Notes: a model not told the origin generated them from the sequence alone. A stretch of 13,159 bases of DNA from an uncultured Bacteroidota bacterium (GCA_903953615.1 CAJBKH010000168.1:1-13159); one strand, 5' to 3'; positions 6,281-12,854 are shown, numbered from the stretch's first letter. A program made the numbers and translations.

Positions 6281-7501
6281 TTATTGCTCCATAGTGTCTA
6301 AATGTGCCCGCAAAGCATCGAGCTCGGCTTTGAGAATGGCTTGTTTCATTTTGAGGCGTTCAACTTGTTTTGCAGCGGCTTCGGCTTCTTTTCTTTTTTG
6401 TTCGGCTTCTTGCTTATTCTCTACAATTGCAGTTTGTTGTTTCTCTGTTTTGGCCTTTAACTTTTCGCTTTTAGCGCGCAGTTGTTTTAATTCTTTTAAA
6501 CGGCCTGCTTCGTCGAATGCATGGAGTTTGCCCTCATTGGCAGAAACAACAGTGCTATCGGCGACGATGGCTGCTGTATATACTTTCATCCGTGAATTGT
6601 TTTCTGCAATTGCATTTTTTTCTTTTGCAATTTTTTGATTCAGTTTATCAATGTTTTTTTCAATTCTTCGCAATTCTTTTTTATCATCTGCAGCTAATGT
6701 TTTTTTCGCATTGTTCAAATCAATTTCAACTTTGTAGTTGAGTATTTTATTTTCTGATATAACATTGGCTTTTACTAATTTTTTATGGGCGTTTCTGTTG
6801 GCTTTCAATGCCGCATTTTTAATGTCATTTTCCGATTTAATATTGTTCAACGGAAAAGCATCAAAGTCTTTTTGCTTGCGCATAATCAAGGTATCTGTTT
6901 GCATTATCTCAGCCTTGTTATCTTGCAATTTGGTTTCTGTTTTTGCCACTTGCTTATCGTCTTTTCCAGCGCCTTTGATGTTATTGCGAATGGCATCCTC
7001 TGCTGCTTTTAAGTCATCGCCTACACGCTCGAGTTGTGCTTCTGTTCTTTGAATGAGTGCTTTTAGTGAATCAATAGCCGCCTGATGCAATATGGCCTTA
7101 GTTTTTTGTTGAATCGCCAAACCGAGTTGTTGAACGCCATTGGCCTCGGTTGGATTAGTCGCAGTGCTCACAAAACCAGTTCCTAAATCAACAAATAGCA
7201 TTAAGCTGGTATCTGCACCATCGAAACGGGCGTATACATCAATCGGTTTAGCACTAATTGACGTAAGGATTGTATTATGAAAAAACAATTCGTTAAAAGA
7301 GATAATAGAGGCATCTACCTTTGGGTCTTTGTCAGCAATGGTTTTCTCCATGATATCGAAAGCCAAAGTTTGGTCGACAGAATCCATCTTAATTTTAAAA
7401 CCATTCTGAGCGCCCTTGCTCATTGGTAAAGAAAGCTCTTTAAATTGGGCCTGAATATGCCATGCACTGAAGGCAAAAACGAGGAGTAAAATATTTTTCA
7501 T
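6281..7501 (-). CDS. Exported coiled-coil protein of unknown function
   Basis: A 406-residue protein with a signal peptide at residues 1-18 (MKNILLL...AQ, no lipobox Cys), so probably periplasmic. Residues 19 to about 135 look globular: a beta-rich segment containing NELFFHNTILTSISAKPIDVYARFDGADTSLMLFVDLG. The rest, about 138-406, is almost entirely charged helix rich in Lys, Glu, Ala and Gln, with two coiled-coil stretches (about 138-215 and 265-406) separated by a less regular segment with SENDIKNAALKANRNAHKKL. The overall plan, a small globular head plus a Lys/Glu coiled-coil tail, resembles uncharacterised Bacteroidota proteins I have seen, but I cannot name a family. No catalytic motif is visible. 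A structural or scaffolding role is only a guess. Confidence 0.8.
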   Translation of the reverse strand: MKNILLLVFAFSAWHIQAQFKELSLPMSKGAQNGFKIKMDSVDQTLAFDIMEKTIADKDPKVDASIISFNELFFHNTILTSISAKPIDVYARFDGADTSLMLFVDLGTGFVSTATNPTEANGVQQLGLAIQQKTKAILHQAAIDSLKALIQRTEAQLERVGDDLKAAEDAIRNNIKGAGKDDKQVAKTETKLQDNKAEIMQTDTLIMRKQKDFDAFPLNNIKSENDIKNAALKANRNAHKKLVKANVISENKILNYKVEIDLNNAKKTLAADDKKELRRIEKNIDKLNQKIAKEKNAIAENNSRMKVYTAAIVADSTVVSANEGKLHAFDEAGRLKELKQLRAKSEKLKAKTEKQQTAIVENKQEAEQKRKEAEAAAKQVERLKMKQAILKAELDALRAHLDTMEQ

Positions 7502-7523
7502 TTGTATTGTATGTTGATGCCTA

Positions 7524-7531
7524 CAAAGTTA
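7524..7531 (-). promoter_or_regulatory. -7 box (TAACTTTG) of the coiled-coil protein gene
   Basis: Exact TAnnTTTG match on the minus strand, 22 bp before the ATG at 7501, implying a leader of roughly 15 bases. A TTGA about 21 bp further upstream (7553-7556) is a weak -33 candidate. Confidence 0.45.
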
Positions 7532-7605
7532 CCTAAAAACGGACAAAGGGATTCAACTAGCTACAAAGCATGACACCTATCATAGGAAAAAAAAGAAGTT
7601 ATAAA

Positions 7606-8697
7606 TTATTTCTGATCGAAATCTACAAATACTTCTTCGCTGGTTGGGTGCGACTGGCAAGTAAGGATATAACCTTTCTCTACTTCGTCTTCTTCCAAAG
7701 CAAAGTTCATGTCCATTTCAACAGTACCTTTGGTCACCTTGGCGCGACAAGTACAGCATACACCGCCTTTACAAGCAAATGGTAAATCGGCACCTGCTTT
7801 TAAAGCCGCATCTAAAATGGTATCCCCACCAAATGGCAATTCCATATTATGCGTAATGCCGTCGATTTTCACAGATACTTTTGCTTTTCTAACGCCATCG
7901 CTTACTTTTTCTACCACTTTGTTTTCGTGTTTCACAGCCGCTTGGGTAGGGCTTGTAAACAATTCGAAGTGGATGTGTTTGCTGTCAATGCCTTTGGCAA
8001 TGGCAGTGTCTTTTACCGCCATGATCATGTCTTCTGGTCCGCAAACAAACAACTCATCGATGCTGCCCGTTTCAATTAATTTATTATCTAAGAATTGAAC
8101 ACATTTTTCGTTGTTGATTCTACCATTTAGAATCGGCACATCAACACTCTCGCGACTTAATACATGGAATACTTGGAACTGCCCGATATGTCTATTTTTT
8201 ATTGCTTCTATTTCTTCTAAGAAAATAATAGAGTGTGTATTTTTATTGCCGTATACCAAGGTAAAAGTACTCTGAGGCTCGGTAGCCAAAGTCGTTTTAA
8301 TGATACTCAATATAGGGGTGATACCACTACCTGCAGCAAAGGCCACATAGTGTTTTTTATTCGCAGGATTTAGCTCAGTATAAAAATGACCAGTTGGGGT
8401 CATTACATCAATCATATCGCCAGCATTTAAATGTTTGTTGGCATAAGTAGAAAACAAACCATTCTCAACTTGCTTGATGGCCACACGCAATTCGCCATCC
8501 AAAGGACTGCTGCAAACCGAGTACGAACGTCTTACATCCTCGCCTTCGAACAATCTGCGCAAGGTAATCGACTGACCTTGTTTGTAACTATAGTCGGTGC
8601 TTAAGTCGGACGGAATTTCAAAAGCTACTGAAACACAGTCAGCGGTTTCTCTTCTGACATCTTTTATTTTGAGGGAATGGAATTTAGGTGTAGACAT
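7606..8697 (-). CDS. Flavin/2Fe-2S oxidoreductase, PaaE-like (FNR domain plus C-terminal ferredoxin)
   Basis: A 363-residue electron-transfer protein that would pass electrons from NAD(P)H through FAD to a plant-type [2Fe-2S] cluster. The order is an FAD-binding barrel with RRSYSVCSS (57-64), an NAD(P)-binding domain with AAGSGITPILSIIK (121-134) and the C-terminal CGPEDMI (219-225), then a ferredoxin domain with cluster ligands C309, C314, C317 and C347 (CKGGVCCTC...LTC). The same layout is found in PaaE, the reductase of phenylacetyl-CoA epoxidase, and in related ferredoxin reductases (HmpX/Hcr-like). No other paa gene is near, so its partner is unknown. A longer frame opens at 8745, but I chose the MSTPKFHSL start (8695-8697) because the family begins there and an exact -7 box lies just before it, inside the longer frame. 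Confidence 0.92.
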   Translation of the reverse strand: MSTPKFHSLKIKDVRRETADCVSVAFEIPSDLSTDYSYKQGQSITLRRLFEGEDVRRSYSVCSSPLDGELRVAIKQVENGLFSTYANKHLNAGDMIDVMTPTGHFYTELNPANKKHYVAFAAGSGITPILSIIKTTLATEPQSTFTLVYGNKNTHSIIFLEEIEAIKNRHIGQFQVFHVLSRESVDVPILNGRINNEKCVQFLDNKLIETGSIDELFVCGPEDMIMAVKDTAIAKGIDSKHIHFELFTSPTQAAVKHENKVVEKVSDGVRKAKVSVKIDGITHNMELPFGGDTILDAALKAGADLPFACKGGVCCTCRAKVTKGTVEMDMNFALEEDEVEKGYILTCQSHPTSEEVFVDFDQK

Positions 8698-8712
8698 TTT
8701 ATTTAAAGGGTG

Positions 8713-8720
8713 CAAATTTA
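8713..8720 (-). promoter_or_regulatory. -7 box (TAAATTTG) of the PaaE-like gene
   Basis: Exact TAnnTTTG match on the minus strand, 15 bp before the chosen ATG at 8697. Its position supports that start rather than the in-frame ATG at 8745, which would lie upstream of the predicted transcription start. No good -33 TTTG is visible. Confidence 0.45.
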
Positions 8721-8860
8721 ATTCTTTTATTTGAAATAGGGGCATAGTGGGAAAGAAGTGTTTTTAAAGAACTGATAACTATCACTTTTGAGTATAAGCA
8801 GTGTTGCTTCGGAGGAGTTGTACTTGGGTGGTGGTTGGTGGCTTCTTTGGGCCCTTCGAC

Positions 8861-8878
8861 TCCCGATAGCTATCGGGA
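8861..8878. repeat. 18-bp perfect palindrome TCCCGATAGCTATCGGGA (copy 1)
   Basis: A perfect inverted repeat with no loop. A near-identical 18-mer, differing at the two bases in positions 10-11, occurs at 12913-12930. It is embedded in CCCTTCGACT (8852-8861) and AGGGTGACGGG (8880-8890), whose outer CCCT/AGGG can also pair. Such CTTCGACT/AGGGTGAC segments are familiar dispersed intergenic repeats in many genomes (from memory). Both copies in this window are intergenic. Confidence 0.7.
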
Positions 8879-8973
8879 CAGGGTGACGGGAAGGAGGCAG
8901 TAAGTATCGCTTTTTATTGATGGGTATAGGCTTTCGATAGAAGGCGTTTTTAGGGAGAAGGGATCGATTTGAG

Positions 8974-9002
8974 AAAAACATACCATTCGGTATGTTTTTT
9001 TT
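8974..9002 (-). terminator. Hairpin terminator downstream of corA (bidirectional-looking)
   Basis: AAAAACATACC (8974-8984), loop ATTC, GGTATGTTTTT (8989-8999): 11 perfect base pairs flanked by A- and T-tracts on either side, eight T in all at 8995-9002. Read on the minus strand it lies about 90 bp after the corA stop and ends in five T. It could also stop + strand transcription. Confidence 0.65.
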
Positions 9003-9037
9003 AAGATGCTTATAGCTCCCAGAACTTGGTTTGGCGA

Positions 9038-9061
9038 CTTATTTGCGCTTCGGCAAATAAG
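9038..9061. repeat. Hairpin CTTATTTGC / GCAAATAAG
   Basis: A perfect 9-bp inverted repeat (9038-9046 and 9053-9061) around the hexanucleotide GCTTCG, which includes a UUCG-type turn on the + strand. It lies between the corA stop and the terminator-like hairpin. It may be part of the corA 3' UTR structure or a short dispersed repeat. Confidence 0.5.
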
Positions 9062-9091
9062 ATGACAAACCATTCTCAAGCCTCCGACCTA

Positions 9092-10180
9092 CTAGAACCA
9101 CTTTTTGCGCCTAAAGTACACCATCATGCCGGTGACAGAAACTAAAACGATGATCCAGAAAATATGATACCCATACTGGTAGTCGATGCCAGGGAAATAC
9201 TTAAAGTTCATGCCAAACACGCCTGCTAAGAAGCTTAATGGCATAAAGATGGTGCTAATAATGGTCAGCACTTTCATCACTTGGTTTAGCCGGTTACTAG
9301 TCGTAGTGAAATAAATATTCATTAAATCACTCAATAAACTGCGGTGATTTTCGATGGTATCATACGCTTGGAAGGTATGGTCATATACATCACGAAAATA
9401 ATTGATATTGCGAGGTTCAATGAGATCTGAAGCACCTGCTTCTAATTTATTAAGGGCCTCGCGCATGGGCAAAATATGCTTATTTAACAGCATAATTTCC
9501 TTTTTAATAGCTTGGATTTTAAAGGATGTTTTAGAATTCGGATAATACATGGTTTCCTCTTCGATGTCCTCCACCTTATTGCTAATGCGATCTATCATTA
9601 CAAAGTATTGGTCGACCGCAGCATCTAAAATTTTATACATTAAGTAATCGGCCTTGCGCTGACGGATGGTGCCCTTGCTAGTGCGTATGCGTTGTTTAAT
9701 TTCTTCGAAAAATGGACTGGGTGTTTCTTGAAACGTCAACAAAAAATTATGACCGAGTATCATGCTGATTTGTTCGGTTTCTATTTCGGTGCTGTCCTTA
9801 GGAACAAAAATATTTTTAAACGTAACGAACAAATAATTTTCGAACTCTTCTATTTTGGTGCGTTGTTGGGTGTTTAAAATATCCTCTTGGATGAGGGGGT
9901 GAATATTAAACGACTCGCACACCTCTTGTACCAAACTAGCTTGGTGTACCCCATTCACTGCAATCCATGTGACAGTATCTTGCAATTTATAATGCTCGCA
10001 TTCAGCCACCTTCTGCAACACTTGTTCTTCGAGTATGTTTTCATCGTAGTTGATGACATGGAGAATTACCTCGCCTGTTCTTTCTTTGCCCACATAAACC
10101 ATGCTCTCGGGCAGCATACCTGATTTTGCCGAAAGGTTACTTTGGGTGGGTTTGCGGTGGGGCAGTTTAAATTTAGGCAT
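9092..10180 (-). CDS. corA: CorA-family magnesium/divalent cation transporter
   Basis: A pentameric inner-membrane channel for Mg2+ (also Co2+ or Ni2+). At 362 residues it is of family length. A large cytoplasmic alpha/beta funnel domain occupies about 30-260, with the conserved QEDILNTQQRTKIEEFENYLFV stretch at 98-119. A long stalk helix follows, and then two C-terminal membrane helices (about 303-322 and 338-356). The signature selectivity motif GMN is at 323-325 in AGVFGMNF. The acidic periplasmic loop and the basic C-terminal end (FRRKKWF) are both as expected. An exact TACATTTG -7 box sits 16 bp upstream of the ATG. No M-box-like leader is evident; the space is too short for one. Confidence 0.96.
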   Translation of the reverse strand: MPKFKLPHRKPTQSNLSAKSGMLPESMVYVGKERTGEVILHVINYDENILEEQVLQKVAECEHYKLQDTVTWIAVNGVHQASLVQEVCESFNIHPLIQEDILNTQQRTKIEEFENYLFVTFKNIFVPKDSTEIETEQISMILGHNFLLTFQETPSPFFEEIKQRIRTSKGTIRQRKADYLMYKILDAAVDQYFVMIDRISNKVEDIEEETMYYPNSKTSFKIQAIKKEIMLLNKHILPMREALNKLEAGASDLIEPRNINYFRDVYDHTFQAYDTIENHRSLLSDLMNIYFTTTSNRLNQVMKVLTIISTIFMPLSFLAGVFGMNFKYFPGIDYQYGYHIFWIIVLVSVTGMMVYFRRKKWF

Positions 10181-10196
10181 ACGCTAGAAGAGGAAA

Positions 10197-10204
10197 CAAA
10201 TGTA
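10197..10204 (-). promoter_or_regulatory. -7 box (TACATTTG) of corA
   Basis: Exact TAnnTTTG match on the minus strand, 16 bp before the corA ATG (10178-10180). An ATTG at 10221-10224 is a poor -33 candidate at shorter than usual spacing. Confidence 0.45.
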
Positions 10205-10410
10205 AAATAAAATTTCCTCACAATGTTGGAGAACTTTTCACTTGCGAAGCAAAGAACATCAAGATTGTCACATTAAAGTCAAATGATAGTTTTTAAGTCA
10301 AAATATGTGAATTATGTAAATTCTTTCTAAAGCTTTACAACACCATGGCAACTATTAATGTAGTACTTGCATAACTAGAAAGCTAATGTTATAAACATTT
10401 AAAAATTCAA

Positions 10411-10447
10411 TTTGCAAGAAACCCCAAAATTTAATTGGTTTCGCAAA
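10411..10447 (+). other. Bulged hairpin upstream of the first response regulator
   Basis: TTTGC (10411-10415) pairs with GCAAA (10443-10447), and GAAACC (10418-10423) pairs with GGTTTC (10437-10442). That makes 11 bp with a two-base bulge (AA, 10416-10417) and a 13-base loop. It may be an operator or a leader structure. It is not followed by a T-tract, so it is not a typical terminator. Confidence 0.35.
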
Positions 10448-10501
10448 TGGCAACGCTTAAATCGAATGTTTATACTTAGCATTAATTGCTAAATTTATAG
10501 A

Positions 10502-10954
10502 ATGAAACTACAACATTTCAATGTTCTTCTTGTCGATGATGATATTGATGATTGCCTCTTTTTTAAAGAAGCATTAGAAGAATTGCCACTATTCCTTCAC
10601 TTAACAACGTTACACGATGGAGAACAACTAATGCATTACCTATCTGAATACTCAAAAAATTTGCCTGATGTTCTTTTTCTCGACCTGAACATGCCCCGCA
10701 AAAATGGGTTCGAGTGCTTTACTGAGATTAAAGAAAATGAGAAGTTGAAAGACATACCAGTCATTATGTTTTCAACCGCCTACCCCATAGACCTGAAATA
10801 TGAAAAGGATATTTTAAATGCCCTCTTCAAGATCGGTGCGCACTATTTTATTCGCAAATCAGAGAACCTCGAACAACTCAAACAAACCATACACCATGCC
10901 ATTACAATGGTTTTAGAAAAAGAACCCTTTGACGGTCGAGAGAAAAATTTGTAA
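10502..10954 (+). CDS. Single-domain response regulator (CheY/Rcp1-like), paralogue 1
   Basis: A 150-residue receiver domain with no output domain. It probably relays or buffers phosphate, or acts by protein contact. The acidic pocket is D12-D14, the phospho-acceptor is D61 (LFLDLNMPRKNG), the switch hydroxyl is S91 or T92 in FSTA, and the conserved Lys is K119 in FIRKS. The DLNMPRKNGFE loop is typical of Rcp1-like regulators paired with phytochromes or soluble kinases. Compared with its tandem neighbour it has six extra residues between beta4 and the conserved Lys (around YPIDLKYEKDILN), the face that in receivers selects partners. It starts the + strand cluster with paralogue 2 and a histidine kinase. 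Confidence 0.95.
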   Translation: MKLQHFNVLLVDDDIDDCLFFKEALEELPLFLHLTTLHDGEQLMHYLSEYSKNLPDVLFLDLNMPRKNGFECFTEIKENEKLKDIPVIMFSTAYPIDLKYEKDILNALFKIGAHYFIRKSENLEQLKQTIHHAITMVLEKEPFDGREKNL

Positions 10955-11015
10955 GCAATAAAAGCCAATTGGTGTAACATAATTCAACTAATTAATTAAA
11001 ATAAATCCTTAACAT

Positions 11016-11480
11016 ATGAAATTAAAACAGATGATTATTCTGCTAGCCGATGACGATACCGACGATTGTATTTTTTTTAAAGAGGCATTGGATGAATTAC
11101 TACTACCAACAAAATTGATGACGGTACACGATGGAGAGCAACTCATGCACCTACTCGCCAACGAATCCACCGAACTCCCCGATGTTCTTTTTCTCGACTT
11201 GAATATGCCACGCAAAAATGGGTTCGAATGTTTAGAAGAAATAAAGTTTAATGAAAAACTGAAACAACTACCTGTTATTATTTTCTCTACCTCCTTTGAA
11301 CAAGACAGGGTCAATCAATTATTCAAAAATGGGGCGCAATTTTACATTCGGAAACCCTCTGAATTTGCCCAATTCATAAAGATCATTCATCTGACATTGG
11401 CCATGATAGCGCAAGGCAATAGTGCGCCTCAGACAAGAGAAAACTTTGTGCTTACAGAACAAAATAATTTTGTTTTATAG
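11016..11480 (+). CDS. Single-domain response regulator (CheY/Rcp1-like), paralogue 2
   Basis: A 154-residue receiver-only protein. The acidic pocket is D12-D14, the phospho-acceptor D61, the switch residue S91 or T92 (FSTS), and the conserved Lys K113 followed by Pro (IRKP). My manual alignment with paralogue 1 gives about 65 identities in the first 92 residues with no gap, and two stretches of 17-18 identical bases around the phospho-acceptor codon. This indicates tandem duplication. The two diverge after beta4 and in the C-terminal tail, which here is longer and Gln/Asn-rich. It lies 61 bp after paralogue 1 without its own -7 box, and 48 bp before the kinase, so co-transcription is likely. 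Confidence 0.95.
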   Translation: MKLKQMIILLADDDTDDCIFFKEALDELLLPTKLMTVHDGEQLMHLLANESTELPDVLFLDLNMPRKNGFECLEEIKFNEKLKQLPVIIFSTSFEQDRVNQLFKNGAQFYIRKPSEFAQFIKIIHLTLAMIAQGNSAPQTRENFVLTEQNNFVL

Positions 11481-11528
11481 CGAAGTCAACCAAAAAATGA
11501 TACAAAAAAACTAAAAAAATGCGACACA

Positions 11529-12854
11529 ATGATGACTAAAATTAATAAAACAACTGAGGATGAATTGAGCACTGCCAACAAAGCCTATGGCCTTCTTAAG
11601 AAGGAGATGGAAAAACTGGCGGCAGAGCTAAAGGTTGCCAACGAAGAACTCGCCTTTCAAAAAGAAGAAAAGGGAAAACGCGCAGCCGAGTTAGGCATTG
11701 CCAACAAAGAATTGGTGTTTCAAGATGAGGAGAAAGGAAAACGTGCAGCAGAGTTAGGCATTGCGAACATTGAATTGGCTTATCAAGACAAAGAAAAAGG
11801 AAAACGCGCAGCAGAGTTAGGCATTGCCAATATTGAATTGGCTTACCAAGACGAAGAAAAAGAAAAACGTGCAGCCGAGCTGGGAATTGCCAATAAAGAA
11901 TTGCTTTTTCAAAATGAGGAAAAAGAAAAACGCGCAGCTGAGTTAGGCATTGCCAACAAAGAACTACTGTTTCAAAATGAAGAGAAAGAAAAGCGCGCAG
12001 CAGAATTGGGCATTGCCAACAAAGAATTGGCTTTTCAAAACGATGAGAAAGAAAAACGAGCAGCAGAACTTGGTATTGCGAACATTGAATTGGCTTTTCA
12101 AAATGAAGAGAAAGAAAAACGCGCTGCCGAGCTCATCATCGCCAACAAAGAATTGCTAGCCTTTACTTATATCTCGAGTCACGATTTGCAAGAACCGCTG
12201 CGCAAAATACAAACCTTTGTTACCATCATCCTTAAAAAAGAAAATGACAATTTATCGGACATTGGTAAATATAATTTTCAACGCATGCAAGATGCCGCCA
12301 GTCGTATGCAGCAACTCATTGACGATTTACTTGCCTTTTCGCGCGTTGCCACCACCGAATTAAAGTTCGAAAAAACAGACCTCAATCTTATTTTAGAAGA
12401 AGTAAAAGCCGAACTCAAAGATACCATTCAGGAAAAAAATGCAACCATAGAAGCCAAAGAACTCGGCTCCGCCAACATCATTGCGTTTCAGTTCCGCCAA
12501 CTCATGTACAACCTCATTAGCAATGCACTCAAATTTTCGCAGCCTAATATCCCTTCACATATTGTTGTTAAGAGCAGCATGGTAAAAGGTAGTAAATTAA
12601 ACAACGAAAAGCTTTCGCCCGAAAAAAATTATTGTCATATTACCATCAAAGACAATGGCATTGGTTTTGAGCCCCATTTCAGCGAGCGCATTTTTGAAGT
12701 GTTTCAAAAATTACATGGTAAAGAGGTGTATAGTGGCACTGGGATTGGACTTGCCATTGTAAAAAAAATCGTAGAGAATCACAATGGGATTATTAGTGCA
12801 ACAAGTGCCCTAGAGAAAGGTGCAACCTTTGATATTTATTTCCCAGCGAATTAA
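11529..12854 (+). CDS. Soluble sensor histidine kinase with a 21-residue repeat coiled-coil N-terminus
   Basis: A 441-residue cytoplasmic histidine kinase (no signal peptide or membrane segment, no PAS, GAF or phytochrome domain). Residues 31-198 are eight 21-residue repeats of the form AAELGIANKEL..FQ plus an acidic/basic EEKEKR end. A ninth partial copy (199-212) merges into the HisKA helix, and a degenerate copy can be aligned at about 10-30. HisKA has the phospho-acceptor H218 in SSHDLQEPLRK. HATPase_c shows the N-box (MYNLISNALKF, with N328 and N332), the G1 box DNGIG (375-379), the F-box around EVFQKLHG, and the G2 box GTGIGL (403-408). All catalytic residues are present. The likely phosphate acceptors are the two receivers encoded just upstream. 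The signal is unknown; it may come through partners binding the repeats. An alternative start is the second Met, one codon later. Confidence 0.95.
   Translation: MMTKINKTTEDELSTANKAYGLLKKEMEKLAAELKVANEELAFQKEEKGKRAAELGIANKELVFQDEEKGKRAAELGIANIELAYQDKEKGKRAAELGIANIELAYQDEEKEKRAAELGIANKELLFQNEEKEKRAAELGIANKELLFQNEEKEKRAAELGIANKELAFQNDEKEKRAAELGIANIELAFQNEEKEKRAAELIIANKELLAFTYISSHDLQEPLRKIQTFVTIILKKENDNLSDIGKYNFQRMQDAASRMQQLIDDLLAFSRVATTELKFEKTDLNLILEEVKAELKDTIQEKNATIEAKELGSANIIAFQFRQLMYNLISNALKFSQPNIPSHIVVKSSMVKGSKLNNEKLSPEKNYCHITIKDNGIGFEPHFSERIFEVFQKLHGKEVYSGTGIGLAIVKKIVENHNGIISATSALEKGATFDIYFPAN
11619..12164 (+). repeat. 63-bp in-frame tandem repeat array within the histidine kinase
   Basis: Eight contiguous 63-bp units (11619-12122) and a partial ninth to about 12164, each coding 21 residues beginning AAEL. 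Units 5 and 6 are identical in protein (residues 115-135 and 136-156), and others differ at a few positions (K/I after GIAN; LVF, LAY, LLF or LAF before Q). There are no spacers. Each unit equals exactly three heptads, with Leu at positions 4 and 11. Confidence 0.9.

Larger units (their letters stand above)
8746..9091. other. Gene-free interval with hairpins and a repeat-like palindrome
   Basis: Between corA and the PaaE-like gene no frame gives a credible protein. The two short minus-strand frames here lack family features and overlap each other. The interval holds a perfect 18-bp palindrome (8861-8878) inside a CCCTTCGACT...AGGGTGACGGG context, a terminator-like hairpin (8974-8999), and a second 9-bp hairpin (9038-9061). 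Its local GC content is higher than that of other intergenic DNA in the window, which suggests repeat or insertion debris. Confidence 0.6.
10181..10501. other. Divergent intergenic region between corA and the response-regulator cluster
   Basis: AT-rich, without a credible gene. It contains the corA promoter box at its left end. At its right end there is a bulged hairpin about 55 bp before the first response regulator, and a near-match to a -7 box (TAAATTTA, 10490-10497; last base A instead of G) just before that gene's ATG. Nothing else could be identified. Confidence 0.5.

Noticed and set aside
6294..7052. Several Cys/Phe/Ser-rich plus-strand frames antisense to the coiled-coil gene
   Set aside because: They are the antisense image of Lys/Glu/Ala-rich codons; the minus-strand frame has a signal peptide and a coherent structure.
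7574..7595. CCTATCATAGG followed by eight A as a terminator for the PaaE-like gene
   Set aside because: On the strand of that gene the T-run precedes the dyad instead of following it, and five base pairs around one base cannot form a hairpin loop.
8698..8745. Sixteen-residue N-terminal extension of the PaaE-like protein (start at 8745)
   Set aside because: The predicted -7 box lies inside it and the family begins at MSTPKFHSL; the extension resembles no part of the family.
8727..9079. Two short minus-strand reading frames (84 and 69 residues) between corA and the PaaE-like gene
   Set aside because: They run through hairpins and the palindrome, overlap each other in different frames, and show no domain or composition typical of proteins.
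11950..12159. Second reading frame with a Lys-rich repeated protein inside the kinase
   Set aside because: It is the shifted-frame reading of the 63-bp repeats and has no start context or family features of its own.
11619..12164. Regular repeats suggesting a CRISPR array
   Set aside because: Units are 63 bp, contiguous and in frame with a kinase gene. There are no spacers and the repeats encode a heptad pattern.
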